64,000 nucleotides of DNA from Rhodosorus marinus (lineage: Eukaryota; Rhodophyta; Stylonematophyceae; Stylonematales; Stylonemataceae). Position 1 is the stretch's first letter. Every line of letters begins with the position of its first letter. This document shows positions 21,087 through 32,109 of this stretch, piece after piece. The translations under genes and the position numbers were made by a program. The stretch covers positions 1,364,001-1,428,000 of the forward strand of contig JAMWBK010000005.1 in NCBI GenBank assembly GCA_029953675.1. Reading direction: 5' to 3'. The notes under the pieces are model-generated. The model had not been told where the DNA came from, ran no database searches, and saw only the letters and a list, made by a program, of their open reading frames with translations.

Positions 21087-22109
21087 ATGGCTTACGATTA
21101 CTATAGCACCCTTGGGGTTGATCAAAGCGCGAATTTAAGTACGTTGACGACGGCATACAAAACCTTGGCGGCTAGGTACCATCCCAGCCGACAAGAGAGC
21201 AGTTCTGTGCTGTCCAAATCGTACTTCAAGCTAATAGCTGAAGCCTACCAAGTCCTGTCCAACAAGTATCTGAGAGTACTCTATGGAAAGTTTGGGAAGG
21301 GGGAAGCCGGCAAACCTTGGGCTGAAGTCCTCGTAGAAGCAATGTCGGGCAACACCTTTTCTGATGAAAATCGTCCGGTTCTCGTTACCGCGGAAGAGTT
21401 GTTCAAGCAGGTTTTCGGAGTCAGCGATATAAGCAGTGCCAATGATATAACACCAGCACCACCTCCGAAAAGGCAGCGGCCGAATGAAGCCACCAGCATT
21501 TATCCAGGGGCTCCAACGAGTTGGAGGAATCGTAACCTTCCGAAAGATCCCGACAAGGAGATGGTTTACTCTATCTCTTTGGAGGATCTCTACAAGGGGG
21601 TCAGGAGGAGGCTCAAACTGACTCACACTATCATAGACAAACATTCGGGAACTCCCGTAAGGGTATCCGAATTGAAGGAGTTTGTTCTGCGACCTGGAAC
21701 CTTTGCCGGAACTAAGGTAAGATTCGAAAATGCGGGTGACGAAACTCCTGGTAGGATTCCAGCCGACGTCGTACTAGTCGTTCATGAGAAACCGCACAGC
21801 TGCTTCGTCAGAAAAGTGAACGACCTCGTCGCGACCTACAATATTTCTCTTCCTGATGCGCTGACCGGGACGACCCTTAAGCTGACATGCTTGGATGGTA
21901 AAGAACTTGCGATTCCAATAACGGAAGTCGTCAAACCTGGCTACACGAAGAGAATCGCTGAAGCCGGAATGCCGCTGAGGAAATCTAATTCAAGGAAGTT
22001 TGGAGATTTGCTCGTCAATTTCCAAATCATGTTTCCACAAAACCTTTTGACAGCAAGGAAGGAAGAAGTCCGAAAGCTGCTTACCGAGCAGGAGGACGAC
22101 GATATCTAA
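21087..22109 (+). CDS. Type II DnaJ/Hsp40-like protein with HPS in place of HPD
   Basis: Single exon of 340 residues from ATG 21087. Residues 1-70 form a J domain (YDYYSTLGVDQSANLSTLTTAYK ... YFKLIAEAYQVLSNKYLRVLYGKFG), but the catalytic loop reads ARYHPSRQ: the Asp of the HPD motif, needed to stimulate Hsp70 ATPase in all well-studied J proteins, is Ser. A short linker with PPPKRQRP replaces a clear G/F region. From about residue 150 the two C-terminal substrate-binding domains follow (YSISLEDLYKGVRRRLKLT, ADVVLVVHEKPHSCFVR, YNISLPDALTG, FGDLLVNFQIMFP), as in Sis1/DNAJB1. There is no zinc-finger region. Inference: it binds clients or dimerises like a class B J protein but may not drive Hsp70 in the usual way. 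Confidence 0.88.
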   Translation: MAYDYYSTLGVDQSANLSTLTTAYKTLAARYHPSRQESSSVLSKSYFKLIAEAYQVLSNKYLRVLYGKFGKGEAGKPWAEVLVEAMSGNTFSDENRPVLVTAEELFKQVFGVSDISSANDITPAPPPKRQRPNEATSIYPGAPTSWRNRNLPKDPDKEMVYSISLEDLYKGVRRRLKLTHTIIDKHSGTPVRVSELKEFVLRPGTFAGTKVRFENAGDETPGRIPADVVLVVHEKPHSCFVRKVNDLVATYNISLPDALTGTTLKLTCLDGKELAIPITEVVKPGYTKRIAEAGMPLRKSNSRKFGDLLVNFQIMFPQNLLTARKEEVRKLLTEQEDDDI

Positions 22110-22328
22110 TGTATCCATGGCGCTGCTTTCTGTTCAAGGAAAGTTGCGAGTGCTAACACCCTGTCCTAGCAAGCAACTCATTCGCGGATTCGATTTAAGA
22201 TTGTTTGCTCTATGATTTACTATATATGAAAACGGAAGAGGAGAACGACTAAAATGTAAAGGAAGCTGACAACAAGCTCAATCACCGCAGTTACAAAATA
22301 TCCCAGCCCTCGGGTTGATTCTGATCGC

Positions 22329-25300
22329 TCAACCCTTCAGCAGCAGCTCAAAACGATCGATTAGATCCTCGATGGTCTCCATTTCCTGTTTGTACTTGGC
22401 CTGTTCGAGCGAGTGGTTGGGTATCGGAATCAGTAATTTGTGCTGGGCCAGCTGAATCTTGAGCACAGCAGCTTACCAAGTTGGCTGTGTTCTTCTCCTG
22501 TACATTTTTCGGGACGTTCTTCTCGTAGTCCGGTACGGACATCTTCTTCTGATACCCCTCCACAAGGATTTTCTTCTCTCTGGCGTTGCCTCTAAGCTTC
22601 GTCAGCTCAGCCTCGACGTCCACGAGGCCAGCAAGAGCCATATGCACCTCCGTGTTCTCGTTCACCACAGCAACGCCACAACCGCTTGGGACGTTTCCGG
22701 AACCGAGTTTCAAAATTTCAACCTTGCTGCTCCTAGACAATGTTGCGATCTTAATCGATGTTTTTTGCCCATCCTCAAAGGATTGATCATCCCTGCACAA
22801 TACATAGATCTCCGGTCGCGCCGAAGGCGTCAAGTTGTACGCTGCTCTCAAGCTCCGAATGGATTTGGTGATTTCCATTGCGGAATCCACTTGTCTATGT
22901 GCCCCTGGAAAAGCCTGCCGCGTAAAACGAATGGAGACACAATGTCAGGCCGGCGAAGAAAGCAAAATCTATTGCGAAGTTCTGAAACGGAAGCAAAGCA
23001 AATATCACTTGAGGCTTTTCGTCTCATCACCATGCTCTCCGAGTACTGCGGAAATGCGCTTAATGAAATCGAGATGGCATCGTCGTGCTTTTCCCGGTTC
23101 GGAAGCCTCTGGAACAACTCCTCCGTCAAAAAGGGCATGATCGGGTGAAGCAACCGCAAGCCAGAGTGCAAGCAATGGTACAGAACATGAAGTGCGTAGT
23201 TTTTCGCGTCTGGGTCTTCACCGTTCACAACTGGTTTGATGACTTCCAGATAGACATCACATAGTTCATAGAGCCAAAACTTGTAGGTCGCAGAAACAGC
23301 ATTATATAAAGCGAATCCCTTCATAGCGTTTTCGGTGTCCCGGCAGGCGATGTTCAGACAATCCAATATATACAGATCCATGGGGTCACTGTGTTCCACA
23401 GCTTTTTGCAAATTCTCCGGTTTGAATACAAAATCTTCTCCAAGATTGGAAAGCGCAAAGCGGCTAGCATTCCACAGTTTGTTGCAAAAGTTTCTGTACC
23501 CCACGACGCGTTGAACGTCCAAATTGATATCCCTAGCCTGCTGGGTGTACGCTAGCAGTCCACATCGAAGAGCGTCCGCTCCACATTCTGGAATTCCATC
23601 CGGGTAGTCTAGTTTCATACCGCTGTTGGCTTTCTCCAACTCCCTGGGATCCAAATTCGACTTTTGCAGCTTCTGTAGGAGCTGATCCAAGTTCGTACCA
23701 CCGATTACCTCTAGAGGGTCTATCACGTTTCCTAGAGACTTTGTCATTTTCCGACCATGCTTGTCCCTGACCATGGCATGCAGATAGACCGTCTTGAAGG
23801 GAAGCTTGTCAGTTAACGCGAGACTCATCATGACCATCCTCGCTACCCAAAAGAACAAGATGTCATGGCCCGTCTCCAACAAAGTCGTTGGGAAAAAGCC
23901 TTGAAGATCCTTCGTTTCCTCAGGCCAACCGAAAACAGAAAAAGGAAATAGTCCAGAGGAGAACCAAGTGTCCAACACGTCCTCATCCTGTTCCAAAGTG
24001 AGTTCTGCACCGTCAACTCCAAGCTTTTCCGCAGCTCGATTTCTTGCGTCATCTTCGTCACGCCCCACAATCCATTCGCTGGAGCCGTTTTTGGCAGCCG
24101 CAAGGTATGCTGGAATCCTGTGTCCCCACCAGAGCTGCCGGGATACACACCAGTCGCGGATATTATCCAACCAGTTGAACCAAGTCCCCTCAAATATGTT
24201 CGGTACCAGCTTCAATTCTCCGCTGCGCACAGCCTCTGTGGATCTGCGCGCAATTTCCTTACAATCAACCCACCATTGCGGTTTTAACAAAGGCTCAATG
24301 ATATCTGCTGTTCGAGAGCACAACCCCAGACGCATAGGATTGTCTGTCTTGCCGCGGAGGAGAGCCTTCGCCTCCAGCGCCTTCTCCACTTCAACACGAG
24401 CCTGGTATCGCTTCATTCCGGCAAATTGTCCACAGCTGTTGTTCATCAAGCCCTCGTCGGTGAGTATAGAGACTTCCTCAAGGTTGTGCCTCCTTCCGCA
24501 CGCAAAATCGTTGGGGTCGTGAGCTGGGGTGACCTTGACTGCTCCAGTTCCGAACTCCATGTCCACAAGCTCATCATCAGCGATGATCTTCAACTTCCTA
24601 TCAACAAACGGGTGAACGAGCTCGGACCCAATCAGGTGCTTGTATCGGCTATCGTTCGGGTGCACTGCTACAGCCACATCTCCCAACATAGTCTCCAATC
24701 TCGTTGTAGCAATGACCAGCTCTTCATCACTCCGCTCAACTTTATAGGCGAAGTGAGTAAGAACCCCAAACTCGATTTCATCGTCGTGATTTGGCACCTG
24801 GACACGGGCGCAAAAAGGACGTAAGCGAGCTACCCGTCGTGGGAAACACAGACGCGTGCAAGCTCTTCTATAATCGAAAAGTTGTATATTCCCTACGTAC
24901 CTTCATCATCGTTCTCCCTGTAATATCAACGTAGTCTACCTCAATATCAGAAAGAGCTGTTCGCAGCTTGCAGCACCAGTTCACCAGTCTCGTGTCGCGG
25001 TATATCAAGCCTTTGTCGTACAATCGAACGAACGCTTCGTTCACAGCAATTGACAACTTCTTAGAGAACGTAAACTCCTCCCTCGTCCAGTCCACCGAAA
25101 GCCCCATTTTCCGAAGCTGCATTGTAATCTGGGCACCGTACTCATCCTTCCACTTCCAGACCTCGTTAACGAATGCTTCTCTGCCCAGATCATGTCTCGT
25201 CAGGTTCTTTTCCCTAGCAAGCTTCTTTTCCACCACTACCTGCGTGGCGATTCCGGCGTGATCAACTCCAGGCAAGTACAACGTAACACGACCATGCATT

Positions 25301-25815
25301 CTGTGCCAGCGGGTAATCGTGTCCTCGATAGTGGCCATCAGGGCGTGCCCCAAATGCAAAGATCCGGTAACGTTTGGAGGCGGAATGACCATAACAAACT
25401 TCTGATCGTCGTTTCTCTTCAGTGCCTCCTCCACATCTGCTGTGAAGAACTGCTGGGCCTCCCACCACTCCCCCCACGCACTTTCCACATACTTGGGATG
25501 ATACGCAGGCAGCATTTTCTTCATAATCTTCTTTTCGCCCTTGGGCGTGCTGTCCATCAGGTCCTCCGCAGAGACCTGCTGCGCCTTCTTCTTCTGCTTA
25601 TTCGCAGCGGCTTTACCCTCGCCCTTGGGAGCCACATCGCCTCTCTGAGCCTCCCCAGCATTGCCTTTCGCCGCCTTCTTCTTCGCGACCTCTACCATCT
25701 TCGCCAACTTCTTCTGACGAGCTTTCGGCAGCTTCCCCTTCTCCTCATCGCTCATCTGCATGAACTGCTCCACTGTCACCGGCGCGACATCCGCAGAACT
25801 GTTCTGATCCGCCAT
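22329..25815 (-). CDS. Valyl-tRNA synthetase, cytosolic type
   Basis: Four exons, 25815..24901, 24797..23031, 22914..22477 and 22400..22329, all phase 0; 1,063 residues. It charges tRNA-Val. Residues 1-95 are a Lys-rich extension ([18 protein letters not shown]), as in eukaryotic cytosolic ValRS, with no targeting look. The class I catalytic core has HIGH as HLGH ([12 protein letters not shown]) and KMSKS as KMTKS ([14 protein letters not shown]). The CP1 editing domain shows [32 protein letters not shown] and [19 protein letters not shown] are typical. The C-terminus ends in a coiled-coil arm ([17 protein letters not shown] ... [13 protein letters not shown]). The exon 1-2 join ([17 protein letters not shown]) follows the family. 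Mitochondrial and plastid charging may use the same gene or another one. Confidence 0.95.
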
Positions 25816-26596
25816 ATTTTCTACTTCTTATACAGCTCTAATCATAAACAAACCAATACAAAAAAATATTACCAAACTGAAAGCGCTTCCAGTAGCCGAC
25901 ACCATCCATCCACCTCCTCCCCCTCGCCAACAACCCAAACAGCCGTCCCTTTCCATCAGCTCAGCACTCCACATCCCTTTCCAAAAAACCCTGTTCCTAA
26001 ATATATGCACATATATTTCACGTCCCATCAGGACGTCATATATACTTAAAATTCTTAATCTAAACAATTTATATTTCGCATAAAATTGCTTTTTCGAGTA
26101 AGTTATTCTTCTTGTTGTGGATGTAAATACAGTAAATAGTTATTTTATTCTCCGATAATTCGAGTTGTTTAGAAAACGTTGCTAATAATATGGTACGAAA
26201 ACATCGGTGTCAAATGTGATTGTTTTATTAAAATTTCCCCGCTCAATCACCCCCCTTTAAACATGAGGTGGAATATCGAACACGAATACGAACAAGGGGT
26301 AAAAAATACACACATGTCTTTGCTTATATATTTATTATACGAAATAATTTTCGATTAGTATGGAAAGGAGACACGAATTTACCCCTAGTTCAAACTGGAC
26401 TATTCTTCTCCTCGTGATAAGATTTGTCACCCCTATGCATTGATTTCATATGTGTAATTTTCGACGACGGGATTTTTTAATTTTTAAAAGATTTATGGCT
26501 TTGATGGATTTGGATCGGTTGGAGTTGATTAGGGCTTCTAGATGTTCCAGCGATCTCTGGTTCTGTTGCGGGGAAGTTGGTGGAGATGGAGGGGCG

Positions 26597-26993
26597 ATCG
26601 TCTTATTGTCTGCTACCAAAGTTCGATGTTAGTATGCTATATAAGCGAATCTGGATTAGTTTTAGATATTCTACTCGAACTGAACCAGTTGGTTTTTAAG
26701 GGTTTTGTAAGCCAGAGTTGTTGCTGTTCTAGACCAACCAGTGGTACCTTTGCTGACAGCCCAAACCAGTTTTGTTTCCTAGATCGATGGTGCCGTTATC
26801 GTCTTATCGTCTTGTACCAACGTTCGATGTTAGTATGCTATTTAAGCGAATCTGGATTAGTTGTAGATATTCTCCTCGAACTGAACCAGTTGGTTGTTAA
26901 GGGTTTTGTAAGCCAGAGTAGTCGCTGTTCTAGACCAACCAGTGGTCCCTTTGCTGACAAACCAAACCAGTTTTGTTTCCTAGAGCGATGGTG
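26597..26993 (+). repeat. Two-copy tandem repeat, 201-bp unit
   Basis: The copies begin at about 26,597 and 26,798 and are highly similar, sharing GTTCGATGTTAGTATGCTAT, AGCGAATCTGGATTAGTT, CGAACTGAACCAGTTGGTT and CTGTTCTAGACCAACCAGTGG. The unit length is a multiple of 3 and one frame is open through most of both copies, but it has no start, splice context or known domain, so a coding role is not supported. Confidence 0.9.
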
Positions 26994-27679
26994 AAGGTTA
27001 GCGCGCATGAAAGTCCAGCAATTGGACAAATCGATACCTGAACGCGAAGTTGTCCTAGTCCAGAAACATCCAGCGGCACAGCTTCCTACTAGACGTTCGG
27101 GGATTGACGGACCGTCCGCACGTGAGCTTCGAGATATCGCATCCTAGTGTCCAATAATGTCGCTGTTTGAATCCATGAGGAAGTGAATAGCCAGTGGTAG
27201 TCTGAGCTTCCTCATACGGAAGCAGATGCTTAGTACAAGATAACATATCGAGGCACAGGGGGTTCAAATCAGACGAAAACATTGTGGTGCGGCAGCTGCA
27301 ACTTAACCTTTGCACATCGTTCACCGCCAGGTTCTCTGTGAATGCGTTGTTAACCACTAGAAGTCTGGCCGTCACTGCTAGCAGACCACACTCCAGCGAG
27401 CATGGTAGTTACTTGTCTTCCTCGTCAAGCCTTTAAGCGGAACCTCTGGAGTCCTATCGCTGACACTGGGGTCGGCGTGTGATTAGGGTTGTGTCGTTCT
27501 AGATAGCTTATCGTTCGGTGCCGAAAGTTTCAGATATAATCTACATGGAGCATTTACCAGAGATCTATAGAGCCACCCCGAAACCTTTCATCTGTTCCGG
27601 TAACGAAGGAATAGCTCAATATTTTTCGTTTCACAACTTCCCTTGAACGTTGTTAATGGCAGACAAAACTGAAGAGGCA

Positions 27680-27911
27680 GAGTGTGCCGGAGATACGATC
27701 ACTGAGAGTGGGATCGCCATTGTGTGATTTGGGAAGACCAGTCGACTTGTACGCTTCAGAGAGGCGAATGCTTCTGTTTGATGCTGGAAGACGACAGCCC
27801 TGGAGAAGTGGATCGTGCTGGAGATACGATCACTTGAGAGGGATCGCCTTTGAGTGATTTGGAAAGGCAGTCGACTTGCACGCTTCGGAGAGGTGACTGC
27901 TTCCGTTTGTT
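27680..27911 (+). repeat. Two-copy tandem repeat, 131-bp unit, upstream of IspF-HisE
   Basis: GGAGATACGATCACT occurs at 27,689 and 27,820. Each copy continues through GAGAG(TG)GGATCGCC, a GTGATTTGG block, CAGTCGACTTG(T/C)ACGCTTC and GAGAGG, ending GCTTC(T/C)GTTTG. The second copy ends about 80 bp before the IspF-HisE start codon, so the duplication lies in its promoter or 5' leader. Confidence 0.9.
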
Positions 27912-27994
27912 TCTCTTTTAGCTAAGGATTCCTTTTCGGGTCTGATTTGATACGGTTTAGAACTGACGGAAGTGCCGCGGTAGAGCCGTCAGCG

Positions 27995-29216
27995 ATGGCC
28001 TTTGTCGGAGGCCTTGGTGTTGCGGATCTCAGAGTTCGGAGGACAGCGCCGTTTGTGAGGCAGAGGAGGCGCCCTGCTGTGCTGAGAATGGCAGCCGTGG
28101 GACCACGAGTCGGTCATGGATTCGATCTTCATCGACTGGAGCCTGACAACAAGCTAATTTTGGCCGGTGTAGTTCTGGACCACACAGTTGGGTGTGTGGG
28201 ACATTCGGATGGAGACGCGGTTTACCACTGTGTTGTCGACTCTGTCCTCGGAGCTCTTAGTATGCCGGATATTGGCCAGCTGTTTCCTGACAAAGATCCG
28301 CAGTGGAAGGGAGCTCCATCCGACGTGTTCATGAGGGCCACGAAGGACTTGATGGAAGAAAAGGGTTACGAAATTGGAAATCTTGATGTCACAGTCATCC
28401 TTGAGAAGCCAAAGCTGTCCCCCCACAAGGACAAAATGAGGGCGAACATTGCGGAATTGCTCGACTGCGACCTAGACAACGTTAACTTGAAAGCCAAAAC
28501 TCACGAAAAGGTTGACGCGCTTGGTGAAAACCGAGCCGTGGCGTGCCACACAGTAGTGATGCTCGTTCCCAGACCACTCGCACACGAAGCTCAGTCCACG
28601 GTAGCTCAAGCAACAGCAGGTATCTCTAAAACAATCTAAACTAGACAACGTCAGGGTGCTGAGCAACCAAAACATCCCATCCAACAATCTCTCGTTTTCA
28701 CAGTGATGGTCGACGACCCAAAGTCGCTAGCACAAGACTGGATGCAAATGGCATCGAAGAGGGTGATGGTGAATCTCGAAGCCGGAACTGCGGCTGTCAG
28801 GGAAGCAGAAGCCGCGATCCAAGATGACCATGTGCTTCAGACTCTGTACGAGACTATAAAATCTCGGAAGGGTGCCGATCCTTCCAGTTCATGGACGGCA
28901 AAACTGTTTTCCAAAGGAAGATCCAAAATCTCTCAAAAGGTAGGCATGTCAGTAGAGCCACCCTCCTATTCCTGTAGGAACGAACTGAGCCATTGGCCTA
29001 CGGCACACTCTCCAGGTTGGTGAGGAAGGGACTGAGGTGGTCATAGCCGGAATCAGAGACGACAAGTCTGAGTTAATAAAGGAGAGCGCAGACCTGCTCT
29101 ACCATCTCGAAGTACTCTGGGCAGATGCTGGTGTTGAGCCAGACGAGGTTTGGGATGAATTGAGATCTAGAGAAAACACCTCAGGAATAGCTGAAAAGCA
29201 GTCTAGATCTTCATAA
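27995..29216 (+). CDS. Plastid IspF-HisE fusion protein
   Basis: Three exons, 27995..28619, 28704..28939 and 29016..29216; 353 residues. MAFVGGLG plus about 35 Arg-rich residues ending VLRMAA is a plastid transit peptide. Residues 45-190 are 2-C-methyl-D-erythritol 2,4-cyclodiphosphate synthase of the MEP isoprenoid pathway (GHGFDLHRL, GHSDGDAVYHCVVDSVLGA, FPDKDPQWKG, LEKPKLSPHKDKM, LKAKTHEKVDALGE). After a linker, residues 245-340 are HisE, phosphoribosyl-ATP pyrophosphatase, step 2 of histidine synthesis (LYETIKSRKGADPSSSWTAK, KISQKVGEEGTEVVIAG, KESADLLYHLEVLWA). No HisI domain is present. Exon 1 ends in phase 1 at GCAG|GTATCT and the acceptor TTTTCACAG|TG restores the frame. If this 84-base intron stays in, translation stops 6 codons later and gives IspF alone. 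HisE on its own would have no transit peptide. Confidence 0.82.
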
Positions 29217-29526
29217 GCAACAAAAGCATCATCCTGCGGGATGCTGTCTCATCTAAAGAATAGAGTTTGAGAATATCGATGAGCTTCATTCGTTTAGAAA
29301 ATCAATGGACGACCCCCGTTCCGAAATGCTTTGAGCTTGATCCTTTTGGAGTTCGATGCGTCTCCGCACACGCTGCACAGATGTATTGCCGAAGCTGGGC
29401 AGCTAAACGAGCACGTATTCCGCACAGCGCTGAACTGTGTCATCTCCAAGTCTTAGTTCACGTTCGCGTGAAGTCAACCGGCTTCCGATTTCTCCGCGGT
29501 TGAATCCCAACTGAGGCCAAACTTGT

Positions 29527-29864
29527 TTATTTGCCCTCCTCGTCCACAACAGTTTGAGGATACACGACAAGGAAGAGATACCACCATCCTATCACGCCCA
29601 CGGTGATGAAGAAGGCTATTGCCTGAAACCATCCATGTAGGGTTGTCCAAGAGACAGAAACAACAGCTCCACCAGTGCCCAGGATCGTCCAAGGCTGGCA
29701 CCACCAAGGCTTGCTTTCGGAATAGACTCTTCGGAACGGGGAAGGACAAAATACATAGATTGAGGAATCGAAATCTGCAAGACCAAAAAAACAACAAAAG
29801 GACACCTTCCACATCTGGTCTGGAACCTACCGTTGCGTCGTTCGGGCCATTGAAACCAAGTCAT
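29527..29864 (-). CDS. Small DUF6737-like membrane protein, probably plastid
   Basis: Two exons, 29864..29831 and 29774..29527; 93 residues. The core reads SKPWWCQPWTILGTGGAVV, then a second hydrophobic helix AIAFFITVGVIGWWYLFLVV ending YPQTVVDEEGK. The KPWWCQPWxI signature followed by two membrane helices and a YP near the end is what I recall of a short cyanobacterial and plastid family (DUF6737). Its function is unknown. The N-terminus chosen (MTWFQWPERRND) is not a clear transit peptide, so a further 5' exon may be missing. Confidence 0.55.
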
Positions 29865-30252
29865 CCCCCGCAGCCTTCATCGTGACGCTCAGGTTCGTTC
29901 GAGGACATTGTACAACCCCCGACCGTCTACGATGATTGAATCCGTACGTTGTAACAAATCCGAGCATAGACATTGTGTTCGTATTCTATCTACCTGATCC
30001 GATAGAAATCTCATCGAAGCCTCCTCCTTCAGTTGGAACTCCGAATGCTTAGTGCAAACATCGATATCTACTTCAAGCCCAGGCATTGCTCAGCTATCTA
30101 AACTTTGGAGGTCCTTTTGAAAGTTCTCTGTTTCTTGCGTCATCGCGTTTTTGTTTTAGTGTCTTCTCCTCTTCAAGAAGCTAGCTTTGCATAGGTTTGA
30201 AACCTCTATAACGAACATTTTAACACAAAAAAGAAAGAATTGGGCTGTTTCT

Positions 30253-30786
<534 letters not shown>

Positions 30787-32109
30787 CCCTCTTACTTCAA
30801 AAATTCACCACTTCAGGTCGCTGCTCACACCAACAGAACTGCAGAAGCTTGTGCGCAAACCTAATTCGGCGACGACAGTCTCTTAACCTTCTTCGCCTGT
30901 CGGTCAACTCTCATCTCCCTCCAAGGTCCAACTGTTGTGTACATGGAAGTTTAGCCCTTTTTGTTCCCCTAAAAAAAATCCAGAAACGCTCGAAGGCAGG
31001 GCCAACTTCCAGGCGTAGGCTCGCGACCACGAGCGCTGGCATTGTTCTGTTGCACTATATGTGCTTCAAGAAAGCTACGAAGAGCTTCTGTTGAATACTC
31101 TTGGAGCTCAAAAAGCCGACCAGGTTCGTCTTAAGAGCGGTGTGTTACAGCAGCTCGAAACCGAGGTTGCTAGCGTATATCTGTGTAAGCGTCCTCTGGC
31201 AAATCCTTTCAGGGGCGTGTGAATTGATCTGCCTTCGTTTGCATGCACCAAAAATCGGTATTACTAAGCTACAGTAGTCCTTGAGATCTCTACTCGATAC
31301 CGCAACCGGCCCAGCGGCTTCACACTTACTACAGTTGTAATCGTTTATGTCATGTTATAATGATTGACTTCATAATGATTGAATATTGACTACATGTTGA
31401 GAGAGACCATCGCGTGTTTTGGATAGAAAAGCACACCACTCTCCAGACATAGCACAAGAGATTTTAGCGGGACAATTCCACACGTACCCGCAAGCCTCCC
31501 TTTCGGCGCTTCCCCATTCCGTGGTGTACCGAGGTCTTTTGCTTGCTGCAGACCTCTGTCGATTCATCCGAAAAATTCGTTGATGACCACTTCCGTCGCT
31601 ACGAGAGCCGTCTTTTTCAGTCAGAGACGCATCGGTTTGATTCCTGACGTAGCATCTACTTGGTCTTGTGACTAAGTCTACGGACGCGCTTAAGGCATGA
31701 AGAATATGACGGACGCCTTAAGCCGCAACGCATTGCAGGTTCTACGCAGCATCCCACCCGACAACTGGAGAGAAACCTGCCAAACGGATCACAGGTTTTA
31801 GGCGTACCTCCAGTCTGTAGGTGTGGTGGTGGGTACACCCGAATGTTTCCGGGGTTAAGGCACCCGCCGCATTGGTCTCTGTTTCAAGCTTTATGACGAG
31901 AATTTCGATTCATAGACGAGACTGTGAGCTTCACAGTCTCGTCGATGAATTCGGCCATCAAATGATTGGAGTGGGGCCCCGAGGTTTTGAGAGGTCGCGA
32001 TTGTGTAGGTCTCTATATGCAAGAACGCTATTTCAGCGTACACTAGGCTCTGATGACCTCCCCCTAACATTCACTGTGAGAATCATGGGACACTAATCTT
32101 GCGTAGAAT
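30787..32109. other. Intergenic stretch with a strong hairpin
   Basis: 1.3 kb between the 5' end of UFM1 and the 3' end of phosphomannomutase. It contains the palindrome at 31,908-31,950. A protein-like open stretch on the plus strand near 31,020-31,220 (ERWHCSVALYVLQESYEELL in one frame, after a possible acceptor) has no start codon or partner exon that I could find. Confidence 0.45.
31908..31950. repeat. 43-nt near-perfect inverted repeat (hairpin)
   Basis: The arms GACGAGACTGTGA (31,915-31,927) and TCACAGTCTCGTC (31,931-31,943) pair perfectly around a 3-nt loop. ATTCAT outside pairs with ATGAAT after one A-G mismatch, giving a stem of about 20 bp. It is not followed by a T run and lies far from either flanking stop codon, so a terminator role is not evident. 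Confidence 0.85.

Larger units (their letters stand above)
25816..27994. other. Intergenic stretch with two tandem duplications
   Basis: 2.2 kb between divergent ValRS and IspF-HisE. The part at 26,040-26,450 is A+T-rich. The rest is dominated by the 201-bp pair (26,597-26,993) and the 131-bp pair (27,680-27,911). An open frame at 27,055-27,375 (minus) has no recognisable features. No RNA gene seen. Confidence 0.55.

Noticed and set aside
25192-26049. 285-codon open frame on the plus strand over ValRS exon 1
   Set aside because: It lies antisense to clear ValRS catalytic sequence; the Leu/His-rich translation is typical of a shadow frame.
27995-28770. IspF and HisE as two neighbouring genes or a bacterial operon
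   Set aside because: The surrounding genes are spliced, HisE itself is split by an intron, and HisE alone would have neither promoter space nor a transit peptide.
30820-31220. Plus-strand exon candidates (TPTELQKLV and ERWHCSVALYVLQESYEELL)
   Set aside because: They can be joined only by guesswork, lack a start codon and match no family that I know.
31908-31950. Rho-independent terminator
   Set aside because: There is no T tract, no nearby gene end, and the host is eukaryotic.
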